Shown here in pieces: positions 51,257-58,705 of a DNA stretch of 64,000 bases. The position numbers were made by a program, and so were the translations under genes. The notes under the pieces are model-generated. The model had not been told where the DNA came from. It saw only the letters and a program-made list of their open reading frames with translations, and did not search any database. Positions within the stretch are counted from its first letter, which is position 1; each line of letters begins with the position of its first letter. This stretch comes from Paractinoplanes pyxinae (lineage in GTDB: Bacteria; Actinomycetota; Actinomycetes; Mycobacteriales; Micromonosporaceae), in the NCBI RefSeq assembly GCF_026626335.1, contig NZ_JAPNTZ010000012.1, forward strand, positions 186,001 through 250,000. Direction: 5' to 3'.

Positions 51257-52366
51257 GTGACGCGCACGACCGAGCTGCTGCGGGTCGCCCACGCCCACCC
51301 CGGCGTCACCCGGGCCGACGCCGCCCGCCACCTGGGCATCGGAACCGGCGCCACGACCGAGCTGGTCGCCCGCCTCACCCAGGCGTCGTTGCTCGCTGAG
51401 GTGCCCGCGGCTCGCAGCGGTACGCGGGGCCGTCCGACCACCGCGCTGGTCGCCCACCCGTCCGGCCCGCTGGTGCTGGCCGTCGCGATCAGCCACCGCG
51501 CCTGGCGGATCGACGTGGTCGAGCTCGGCGGTCACACCGTCGCGTCGGCCGATGCTCCGCACACCGGCCGGAGCTGGCCCGACGTTGTCGCGGGCGTGAC
51601 CGCCGGCATCGCGCAACTGCGTTCCCGGTACGGCGATCGGCTGCGCGCCCTGGGCGTCTCCGCGCCCGGCCCCGTCACCGCCGAGTTCCGGCTCGACGCC
51701 ACCACGTCCGGCTGGCACGACGTCGACCTGCACGACCTGTGGCCGGACGCCCCGCTGCTGACCGCCGGCAACGACGCCAGCCTGGCCGCCACCGCCGAAT
51801 CGGCCCGGGGCGCCGCCGCCGGCGCCTCGGTGGCCCTGCACCTGCTCATCGAGTACGGCCTGGGCGGCGCCGTGGTCGACCAGGGCCGCCTGGTCATCGG
51901 CGCCCACGGAGCCTCCGGCGAATTCGGGCACATGCCGTTCGGTGACCCCGCCGTCCTGTGCCCGTGCGGAGCCCGCGGTTGCTGGGGCACCGCCGTCGAC
52001 GGCACGGCACTGGCTCGCCACCTGGGTCAGCCGCCCCAGCCCGACCCCGTCGCGTACGCGAAAGGGGTCATCGCCTCACCCGCCCCGGCCGAACGAGCCG
52101 CTGTGGCGATGGCCGCCGCCGCCCTCGGCCGGGGAATCGCCGGTCTGGTCAACGGCCTGGACGCCGACCTGGTCACCCTGGGCAGCATCGCGGCCGACCT
52201 GCTGGCCGCGGCCCCCGCCGAACTCGAGTCGGCCTATCACTCGGGCCTGATGGCCATCCGCCGCGACTCCCCGCCCCCGCTCGTGCCGGCCGCCCTCGGC
52301 CCCGACGGCCCGATCGCCGGTGCTGCCGAAGCCGCCTGGTTCCACCTGCTCGATCACCTCGGATAG
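51257..52366 (+). CDS. ROK-family transcriptional regulator
   Basis: A 369-residue protein with an N-terminal winged helix (VTRADAARHLGIGTGATTELV) and a ROK domain with the zinc motif CPCGARGCWGT intact, unlike the CsnR-like protein. The kinase residues are not complete, so it acts as a sensor. GTG start. Divergent from the MFS exporter, its probable target. Confidence 0.85.
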   Translation: MTRTTELLRVAHAHPGVTRADAARHLGIGTGATTELVARLTQASLLAEVPAARSGTRGRPTTALVAHPSGPLVLAVAISHRAWRIDVVELGGHTVASADAPHTGRSWPDVVAGVTAGIAQLRSRYGDRLRALGVSAPGPVTAEFRLDATTSGWHDVDLHDLWPDAPLLTAGNDASLAATAESARGAAAGASVALHLLIEYGLGGAVVDQGRLVIGAHGASGEFGHMPFGDPAVLCPCGARGCWGTAVDGTALARHLGQPPQPDPVAYAKGVIASPAPAERAAVAMAAAALGRGIAGLVNGLDADLVTLGSIAADLLAAAPAELESAYHSGLMAIRRDSPPPLVPAALGPDGPIAGAAEAAWFHLLDHLG

Positions 52367-52394
52367 CGATCATGTCGATACATCTTCCGCTGAA

Positions 52395-52414
52395 TACAGG
52401 GTCGGCTGTACTTT
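52395..52414 (+). promoter_or_regulatory. cmtR promoter/operator
   Basis: TACTTT (52409-52414) lies six bases before ATG 52421. It overlaps the inverted repeat TACAG-N6-CTGTA (52395-52410), a candidate autoregulatory operator. Confidence 0.5.
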
Positions 52415-52420
52415 GAGCCG

Positions 52421-52750
52421 ATGGAGACGGTGACCCACGGCCACGTCCTGGCCCGCTTCGGCCACGCCCTGTCCGACCCGACCCGGGCCCGGCTGCTGCT
52501 GGCTCTGCGCGAAGCCCCCGGCTATCCGGCCGAGCTGGCCGACCTGCTCGGCGTCACCCGGCAGAACCTGTCGAACCACCTGGCCTGCCTCCGCGGCTGC
52601 GGCCTGGTCGTGGCGGTTCCGGAAGGCCGGCGTACGCGCTACGAGCTGGCCGACAGCCGCATCCGCCACGCCCTGACCGACCTGCTCGGCCTGGTGCTGG
52701 CCGTCGACCCGGCCGCCTGCCCCGACGCCGCCGACCAGGACTGCTGCTGA
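52421..52750 (+). CDS. CmtR-type ArsR/SmtB metal sensor
   Basis: A 109-residue winged-helix repressor. The recognition-helix segment NLSNHLACLRGCGLV carries Cys56 and Cys60, matching Cys57 and Cys61 of Mycobacterium tuberculosis CmtR, and Cys100 corresponds to its third ligand, Cys102. Two further Cys end the protein. It should release DNA on binding Cd(II) or Pb(II). It overlaps the transporter gene by one base. Confidence 0.88.
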   Translation: METVTHGHVLARFGHALSDPTRARLLLALREAPGYPAELADLLGVTRQNLSNHLACLRGCGLVVAVPEGRRTRYELADSRIRHALTDLLGLVLAVDPAACPDAADQDCC

Positions 52751-53427
52751 TGAGCCTTCCCCTGCTGCCCATCGCGCCCGCCGGACGCCAGGCCCTTCTC
52801 GCCCGGCGCATCCGGCTGCTGGTCGCGGCCACGATCGCCTACAACGTCGTCGAGGCCGTCGTCGCGATCACGGCCGGAACCATCGCCTCGTCGACCGCGC
52901 TGATCGGCTTCGGCCTGGACTCGGTCATCGAGGTCTCCTCGGCCGCCGCGGTCGCCTGGCAGTTCGCCGGTCGCGACCCCGAAGCCCGGGAGAAGACCGC
53001 GCTGCGCATCATCGCCGTGTCGTTCTTCGCCCTGGCCGCCTACGTCAGCGTCGAATCGGTCCGCGCCCTGATCAGCGGCGCCGACGCCGAACACTCCACC
53101 GTCGGCCTCGTGCTGGCCGCGCTGTCGCTGGCGATCATGCCCGGCCTGTCCTACGCCCAGCGCCGCGCCGGCCGCGAGCTCGGCTCAAGGACGGCCGTCG
53201 CCGACTCCAAGCAGACCCTGCTCTGCACCTACCTGTCCGCGGTCCTGCTCGTCGGCCTGGCACTCAACAGCCTGTTCGGCTGGAGCTGGGCCGACCCGAT
53301 CGCCGCGCTGGTCATCGCCGCGGTAGCCGTCAAAGAGGGCCGAGAAGCCTGGCGCGGCGACACCTGCTGCACGCCGCCCCTCGCCGCCGCTACCACCGGC
53401 GGCTGCAAAGACGGCTGCTGCGACTAG
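52750..53427 (+). CDS. Cation diffusion facilitator-like metal transporter
   Basis: A 225-residue membrane protein with six predicted helices; NVVEAVVAITAGTIASSTALIGFGLDS and the later FGWSWADPIAALVIA follow the CDF pattern with Asp residues in helices 2 and 5. It lacks the usual cytoplasmic C-terminal domain and instead ends in a tail with five Cys (residues about 205-224) that could bind soft metals. Translationally coupled to cmtR, so it probably exports the metal sensed there. Confidence 0.8.
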   Translation: MSLPLLPIAPAGRQALLARRIRLLVAATIAYNVVEAVVAITAGTIASSTALIGFGLDSVIEVSSAAAVAWQFAGRDPEAREKTALRIIAVSFFALAAYVSVESVRALISGADAEHSTVGLVLAALSLAIMPGLSYAQRRAGRELGSRTAVADSKQTLLCTYLSAVLLVGLALNSLFGWSWADPIAALVIAAVAVKEGREAWRGDTCCTPPLAAATTGGCKDGCCD

Positions 53428-53541
53428 GCCTTCCTGCGATCTCGTTGGCCCGCAGCCCCGGCGGGATCGGCAGGACAGGCCCTGGTCTTCCGTGCAAGGG
53501 TCGTGATTCTCCCGACGCCAACAGGAGGTGGCTGCACCGCG

Positions 53542-54051
53542 ATGAGCACACCGACCCCACCGATCCGCATCGCCCCGATGCTCGACGACCACGCCGACCA
53601 GGTGCTGGCGATCTACCAGCTCGGCATCGCCACCGGCAACGCCACCTTCGAGACCGAACCACCCGACTGGCCCCGATTCACCGCGACCCGGCTGCCCCGG
53701 CACCGCTTCGCAGCCCTCGACACCGACGGCGCGGTGCTCGGCTGGGTCGCCTGCAGCCCCGTCTCAGACCGATGCGTCTACGCCGGCGTAGTCGAGCACT
53801 CGGTCTACGTCCACCCCGACGCCCACGGCCGCGGCATCGGCCGAGCCCTGCTCGACGCGCTGATCACTTCCACCGAGGCCGCCGGAGTCTGGACTATCCA
53901 ATCCGGAATCTTCCCCGAGAACACCGCCAGCCTCGCCCTGCACACCGCCTGCGGCTTCCGCATCATCGGCACCCGCGAACGAGTAGGCCGCCACCACAAC
54001 ACCTGGCGCGACGTCATCCTCCTCGAACGACGCAGCCCCACCGTCACCTGA
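53542..54051 (+). CDS. GNAT acetyltransferase of the phosphinothricin/ArsN type
   Basis: A 169-residue acetyltransferase with the layout of Bar/Pat proteins: IYQLGIATGNATFETEPPDW, VEHSVYVHPDAHGRGIGRAL (acetyl-CoA loop) and HTACGFRIIGTRERVGRH. ATG 53542 is chosen, with AGGAGGTG upstream at 53523-53530; an earlier start at 53503 would lie before this ribosome binding site. Relatives acetylate phosphinothricin, methionine sulfoximine or arsinothricin (ArsN1). Proximity to a Cys-type metal sensor makes an arsenical substrate possible but unproven. Confidence 0.8.
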   Translation: MSTPTPPIRIAPMLDDHADQVLAIYQLGIATGNATFETEPPDWPRFTATRLPRHRFAALDTDGAVLGWVACSPVSDRCVYAGVVEHSVYVHPDAHGRGIGRALLDALITSTEAAGVWTIQSGIFPENTASLALHTACGFRIIGTRERVGRHHNTWRDVILLERRSPTVT

Positions 54052-54169
54052 CGACCCCACAGCGAATACGCCCGGAGGCCGCCAGAGCTGCCACCGCTGA
54101 GCAAGCGAGTGCGTCAGGATGGCCAAAATGTGACTGATCATCATCATTCCATTACGGATAGTCAGCCAA

Positions 54170-54175
54170 TAGCGT
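54170..54175 (+). promoter_or_regulatory. -10 box of the 54182 gene (leaderless)
   Basis: TAGCGT six bases before ATG 54182; supports translation of the small gene. Confidence 0.4.
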
Positions 54176-54181
54176 CGTTTC

Positions 54182-54640
54182 ATGGCTCGACGTCGGTCAT
54201 CTGGAGTTGCCGAGCGCGCGACCGTCGGATTTGTGCTGGTCGCTCTGACCGCTCTTTTCTGGTTCTCTGACGAACGCCGCTTGGCGCTTTTCGTCGCCCT
54301 CGGCCTGCTCGTTCCGTACCTTGCCGTGATCGCCCCGTTCCGATGCGGTGGCTACACGCGAGACCGCCGGGCATGCCGCTTCGTTGGCTATGGATGGCTT
54401 ATCGGGTGCCACCATCATCGATTCGATCGTCTGGCAAGAATCTTCGGCAGGAACCGCGACCGTGCGGCGGCTCGTAGCCAACCTCCGCATCGATCAACCC
54501 GAGCGGCAGCCTCCGCTGGAATACCTCACCGGCGGGCCGCGGGGGAGCCCAGTCGACCTCGGGGCTTCGACGTGGTAACCCTGTTGATCAGCCTGAGCAG
54601 CATGATCGCCGGATGGCTGGCCCTGTGGATAGGCCCTTAA
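54182..54640 (+). CDS. Small Cys/His membrane-associated protein
   Basis: A 152-residue protein with two N-terminal hydrophobic helices (about 14-29 and 33-50), then a Cys/His cluster (FRCGGYTRDRRAC, then GCHHHRFDRLARIFG) that could bind zinc, a basic stretch and a final hydrophobic segment. The Cys/His layout resembles small actinobacterial zinc-ribbon-like proteins. Base composition is slightly lower in GC at the start. Real on balance, because of the -10 box and the motif, but the C-terminal half has weak codon bias. Confidence 0.5.
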   Translation: MARRRSSGVAERATVGFVLVALTALFWFSDERRLALFVALGLLVPYLAVIAPFRCGGYTRDRRACRFVGYGWLIGCHHHRFDRLARIFGRNRDRAAARSQPPHRSTRAAASAGIPHRRAAGEPSRPRGFDVVTLLISLSSMIAGWLALWIGP

Positions 54641-54759
54641 GGCAGGGTTTTCAAAACAACATCCGCCAAGCTTGCCGTCCACATCGTCATGAAGGCATCC
54701 CGGACACGTCCGGCAGTTGGCGGAACTCGGCTGATGAGGCTTAAGCACGAGCTAGCCGA

Positions 54760-56016
54760 ATGCTCGTCGGGCGGGCCAACCCCGAAATGGTGGTGCGTCG
54801 GATAGACCGCTGTGCGCAAGATCTGCCGGTGGACCTTGACGACGAATTGATCGAGCTGCGCCGGCAGATTCACCGCCACCCCGAACTGGCTGGGGAGGAA
54901 CGGCAGACGGCCGGGCTGGTCGCCGAGCAGATGCGTGCGGCCGGGCTCGAGGTGACGACCGGTGTCGGCGGGCATGGGGTTCTCGCGGTGCTCGACGGTT
55001 CGGCGGACGGGCCGACGGTGGTCTATCGAGCCGACATGGACGCCGTCGACGCCGAGCGGAACGTGCTGTTCATTCCGCGGTCCGACCGGGTCTTCGATGA
55101 CGGCTTCGCCTCTCGCGTGCCCGGTGTCGCGCACCTGTGCGGGCATGACCTGCACACCGCGATCGGCGTTGGCGTGGCCAAGACTCTGGCCCGCAGCTCC
55201 GGGCCGGTCCCCGGCCGGGTGGTGTTCGTCTTCCAGCCGGCCGAGGAACCCTTGAAAGGCGCCCGGGCGATGCTCGACACCGGGTTGGTGCAGAAACTCA
55301 GGCCGCGCGAGAGTTATGCGCTGCACTGCGCCCCGTTTCCGAGCGGCACCATTGTGGTGTCTCCGGGTCATGGCCTGCCCGGGCTGGACGAAATCCGGAT
55401 CGTGCTGCCGGCTGGGGACGCCGCGGCCGTCGCTGCCGAGGTGGCGGAACTCGGGACCGTCGAGTTCCCGCGGAGCGTCGCCGACTATCACGCGCGCTTC
55501 CACTCTGTGCTGGAGCAGCATGTTCCCGAATCTGTGAGCGTCGGCCAGTGGACCGAGCGCACCTCCGACGGGCAGCCGGTCGTCACCATCATGCTGCGGG
55601 TCTGGCCGCAGGAGCGGTTGCCGGAGCTACGCGTACGGATCGAACGCATCGCGGCGCGGGCCGGTGGGCACGTCGAGTTCGCCGGTGAGCCGTTTCCGGC
55701 CCTGGTGAACTCGGCCGAGCTGAGCACGGCGGCCGGCCAATACCTGAGCGCGACCACGGGGCCGGAGTCCGTCCTGTGGGCCCGGGCGTCCTGGCCCTAC
55801 AACTGCGAGGACTTCGCGCTCTTCCTGAAGGAGGCGCCGGGCGCTCAGTTCTACCTCGGCGTCGCGGATGCGGAGTCGGGGATGAACGGCGCGCCGCACA
55901 CCCGCGACTTCGCCGCCGACGAGCGGGCGATCGGGTACGGCGTACGCGCCATGGCCGGCCTGCTGACGCACCGGCTGACGGCTCAGGGGACCAGCACCAG
56001 CTTGCCGGGTGTGTGA
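54760..56016 (+). CDS. M20-family amidohydrolase
   Basis: A 418-residue metal-dependent hydrolase of the aminoacylase/IAA-amino-acid-hydrolase group: RRQIHRHPELAGEE at the N-terminus, YRADMDAVDAE, HLCGHDLHTAIGVGVAK (metal Cys/His) and FVFQPAEEPLKGARAML (catalytic and metal Glu). The C-terminal metal His is in APHTRDF. The start could be ATG 54760 or one of the following GTG codons. It removes acyl groups from amino acids or similar amides. It overlaps the convergent oxidoreductase gene by 34 bases. Confidence 0.85.
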   Translation: MLVGRANPEMVVRRIDRCAQDLPVDLDDELIELRRQIHRHPELAGEERQTAGLVAEQMRAAGLEVTTGVGGHGVLAVLDGSADGPTVVYRADMDAVDAERNVLFIPRSDRVFDDGFASRVPGVAHLCGHDLHTAIGVGVAKTLARSSGPVPGRVVFVFQPAEEPLKGARAMLDTGLVQKLRPRESYALHCAPFPSGTIVVSPGHGLPGLDEIRIVLPAGDAAAVAAEVAELGTVEFPRSVADYHARFHSVLEQHVPESVSVGQWTERTSDGQPVVTIMLRVWPQERLPELRVRIERIAARAGGHVEFAGEPFPALVNSAELSTAAGQYLSATTGPESVLWARASWPYNCEDFALFLKEAPGAQFYLGVADAESGMNGAPHTRDFAADERAIGYGVRAMAGLLTHRLTAQGTSTSLPGV

Positions 56017-56924
56017 CCGGTGAGGCCGGCCCGGTGGGCTTCGGCGGCCTGGTCCAGACCGAAGGTGCCGGCGACGATGACGCGCAGGTGACCGGCGCCG
56101 GCCTTCGCCGCGAGATCGTGCCGGGCGGCTGCTCGGAACTCGGCGCCGGCATCCTCGCCGGGGCCGTAGCCGAGCACCTTGATGCCCTCCTTGGCCCGTC
56201 GGGGACCGCCGTTGATCGACGCGATCCGGTCGCGGTCGGTCACCAGCGCGAGCGACGTGTCCAGGGCTTCCTCGGTGCCGATGAGGTCGAGCGCGGCCGT
56301 GACGCCACCGGGGGCTGCGGCCCGGACGCGGTCGAGCAGACCCGGCCCGTACGCGACAGGGGTGGCACCCAGGTCGCGCAGCACGTCAAAGTTGCGCTCG
56401 GAGGCCGTGGCGACCACCGTCGCGCCTCGGGCGGTTGCCAGTTGGACGGCCATCAGACCGACCCCGCCGCTGCCGTTGTGGATCAGGACGGTGTCGCCCT
56501 CGTGCACCCCGGCCGCGTGCAGAGCGTGCGCGGCGGTCAGTCCCGTCAGCATCAGGGCGCCGGCTTCGGCCCAGCTGATCGACGACGGCTTCGGGATCAA
56601 CGAGCTCTTCGGGGCGACGACGTAGTCGGCGTAGGCCGCGGTCACTGGGTAAACGATCACCTCGTCGCCGGTTGTGGTGTCGATTCCGGCGCATTCCAGG
56701 CCGAGCTGCGGCAGGGCGGCCGCGTCGACCCCGGCTGCGTCGGTGTGCTCGTCGTCGATGTCGTGGAACGCGCCGCTGTAGAGCTTCCAGTCGATCGGGT
56801 TGACGCCGGCCGCCTTGACCCGGATCAGGGCCTCGCCGGTGGCGGGCTCGGGGAGGGGAACTTCGGCGACGGTGAGGACTTCAGGACCGCCGTACGCGGT
56901 GGGTCGAACGATTCGCATGCTCAT
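55983..56924 (-). CDS. Zinc-free MDR-family NADPH:quinone/enone oxidoreductase
   Basis: A 313-residue medium-chain dehydrogenase: GroES-like N-domain (VKAAGVNPIDWKLYSG) and Rossmann domain with GSGGVGLMAVQLA. Zinc ligands are absent, so it is a quinone reductase-type reductase. Start ATG 56924 (MSMRIV), with ATG 56918 as alternative. Divergent from a LysR gene that probably controls it. Confidence 0.85.
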   Translation of the reverse strand: MSMRIVRPTAYGGPEVLTVAEVPLPEPATGEALIRVKAAGVNPIDWKLYSGAFHDIDDEHTDAAGVDAAALPQLGLECAGIDTTTGDEVIVYPVTAAYADYVVAPKSSLIPKPSSISWAEAGALMLTGLTAAHALHAAGVHEGDTVLIHNGSGGVGLMAVQLATARGATVVATASERNFDVLRDLGATPVAYGPGLLDRVRAAAPGGVTAALDLIGTEEALDTSLALVTDRDRIASINGGPRRAKEGIKVLGYGPGEDAGAEFRAAARHDLAAKAGAGHLRVIVAGTFGLDQAAEAHRAGLTGHTPGKLVLVP

Positions 56925-56980
56925 GAACTCAGTGAACGGCGTCCTTGGCATGACGTCCACTGCAAAGATGGCAAGGCAGG

Positions 56981-56997
56981 ATTGCGTTCAGCGCAAA
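56981..56997. promoter_or_regulatory. Candidate LysR binding site
   Basis: ATTGCGTTCAGCGCAAAT contains the inverted repeat TTGCG-N5-CGCAA with A/T ends, in the 85-bp gap between the oxidoreductase and the LysR gene. It overlaps the region just before the LysR ribosome binding site. Confidence 0.45.
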
Positions 56998-57009
56998 TGA
57001 GGAGCGACG

Positions 57010-57906
57010 GTGGCCGACGATCTCGATCTGAACCTGTTGCGGGTCTTCGACGCCTTGCTCGAGACCGGCAGTGTCTCGGCCGCGGCCGGGCGGCTGCACC
57101 TGTCCGTGCCCGCGACCAGCCGGGCGCTGAGCCGGCTGCGACGGGCGATGAACGACCCAATCATGGTGCGAGCGGGACGCGGGCTCGTCCCCACGCCGTT
57201 CGCGCACCAGTCGAGGGCGCAGGTCCGGGCCCTGCTGGACGCGGCAACGGCACTGCGGGCCGCTCCGGCCGACAACCCGGCCACGTGGCGGCGTACGTTC
57301 TCGATTCGCATCAACGACGGCCTGGCCCCGGTCCTGAGTTCCCGGCTGACCGCCCGCATAGCCGCCGAAGCGCCGGGCGTCACCGTCCGCTTCGTCGCCC
57401 AGCAGTCCAAGGACCCTGAGCCGCTGCGGGACGGGACGCTCGACCTGGACATCGGCGTCGCCGACCCGCCGCCGCCCGACGTGCGCTCGCGCACGCTGTT
57501 CAGCGATCACGTCGTCGCCCTGGTCGCGGCCGACTCCGACCTCGGCCGGGCAAGTGAGCTCACCCTCGACGACCTCGTGCGCTACCCGCACGTCTCGGCC
57601 TCACGCCGGGGACTCACCCGCGGCCCGATCGACGACGAGCTGGACCGGCACGGGCTCACCCGGCGCGTCACCGCCGTCGTTCCCAACTATGCGGTGGCCG
57701 CCCTGCTGGCCCTCGAGCCGGACATCATCAGCCTGGCGCCCCGGGTCCTCGCCGAGCACCTGACCCGGCGCGGCATGCCGCTGCGCTGGCACGAGTTCCC
57801 GTTGCCCCTGCCCGAGGTCGACGTCAACCTGCGATGGCATCAGCGGCTCGACGAGGATGTGCCGTCCCGGTGGTTGCGCGCGGTGGTCGCTCAGGCCGCG
57901 CAGTAG
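57010..57906 (+). CDS. LysR-family transcriptional regulator
   Basis: A 298-residue regulator of the NodD/LinR-like type: LNLLRVFDALLETGSVSAAAGRLHLSVPATSRALSRLR is the helix-turn-helix and VRAGRGLVPTPFA the wing. The sensor domain is complete. GTG 57010 with GAGG upstream. It overlaps the convergent lipoprotein gene by 16 bases and is divergent from the MDR oxidoreductase. Confidence 0.87.
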   Translation: MADDLDLNLLRVFDALLETGSVSAAAGRLHLSVPATSRALSRLRRAMNDPIMVRAGRGLVPTPFAHQSRAQVRALLDAATALRAAPADNPATWRRTFSIRINDGLAPVLSSRLTARIAAEAPGVTVRFVAQQSKDPEPLRDGTLDLDIGVADPPPPDVRSRTLFSDHVVALVAADSDLGRASELTLDDLVRYPHVSASRRGLTRGPIDDELDRHGLTRRVTAVVPNYAVAALLALEPDIISLAPRVLAEHLTRRGMPLRWHEFPLPLPEVDVNLRWHQRLDEDVPSRWLRAVVAQAAQ

Positions 57907-58403
57907 CCCGCGACCGGGCTCAGCCACTCTTTGAACTGGCCCTCGATCGTCGAGTTGAGCACCTTGAGGGTGCTCGCCTTCTTGATGTACGCCTTGTTGA
58001 CCGCGCTCGCGTCGACCTTCGCAGCCGAGGTCAGCCCGGCCGCCTTGAACTCGGGGTTCTGCGCGGCCGCGGTCTCTTTGCGGATCTTCGCGGCCACCTG
58101 CTTGAGCTCGGTCACCGCCGTGGTCTCGGCCTTCTTGGCCTCGGCGGTCTGCTTGGCCTCGCGGTAGGTGATCAGCTTGCCCATCGCGGCGCCGAAGTCG
58201 CGCAGCTCGACGGAGTAGAGGCTCTGCAGCTTGCCGCAGACCGTGCGGGTGTTGGCCGTGTAGTCCGGCGGGGGCGGGCTGCTCGGAGCGGTGCTCGCGG
58301 GGGTGGCCTCGGGGGCCGCCTCGGTGCTCTTAGCGTCGCTGTCGCAGGCGGCGCCGGTCAGCAGGACGCTGCCGGCCAGCACGGCCAGGAGGGCGCGTCG
58401 CAT
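57891..58403 (-). CDS. Small lipoprotein
   Basis: A 170-residue lipoprotein: signal with lipobox TGAAC (Cys20), Pro/Ala/Ser linker (25-50) and a helical domain with two Cys (VCGKLQ and GYCAA) that may pair. No family recognised. ATG 58403. Confidence 0.75.
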   Translation of the reverse strand: MRRALLAVLAGSVLLTGAACDSDAKSTEAAPEATPASTAPSSPPPPDYTANTRTVCGKLQSLYSVELRDFGAAMGKLITYREAKQTAEAKKAETTAVTELKQVAAKIRKETAAAQNPEFKAAGLTSAAKVDASAVNKAYIKKASTLKVLNSTIEGQFKEWLSPVAGYCAA

Positions 58404-58705
58404 GAGGTGATCCTGTTCGGTCGGGGACGGGAAAACGCTCCGCCGACGGTACGTTCCTCCTCGCCCCGTCGTCCAACCGACGGTGATCAGCGGGATACAA
58501 CAGCCCGCCCGCCCCCGGTCACGGGCGGGCTGCGAGTCCCCCGTATCCCCGGGTGACCGCCGCACCGAGCTGGGGCGATGTGAGTACATCCTCGGTGCGA
58601 CGGCGCCTGTGCCCAGGTTCGCCCATCGCGCTGTCGTTTCGCTATCGTCCCGCTCTCAACACCTCGGCTAGGCTCTATGCCTCACCGAGGGCTGTGGGGG
58701 ACGGC
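58404..58705. other. Divergent intergenic region with nested hairpin
   Basis: About 300 bp between the lipoprotein and the AfsR-like gene. It contains a nested inverted repeat (58492-58549) and, near the right end, TAGGCT (58669-58674), a -10 candidate for the regulator gene with a leader of about 24 bases holding GTGGGGG. Confidence 0.5.
58492..58549. repeat. Nested hairpin between lipoprotein and AfsR-like genes
   Basis: Inner arms 58501-58511 and 58522-58532 (11 bp, perfect, ten-base loop); outer arms GGGATAC (58492-58498) and GTATCCC (58543-58549). It looks like a terminator but lies upstream of two divergent genes, so attenuation or insulation is more likely. Confidence 0.6.
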
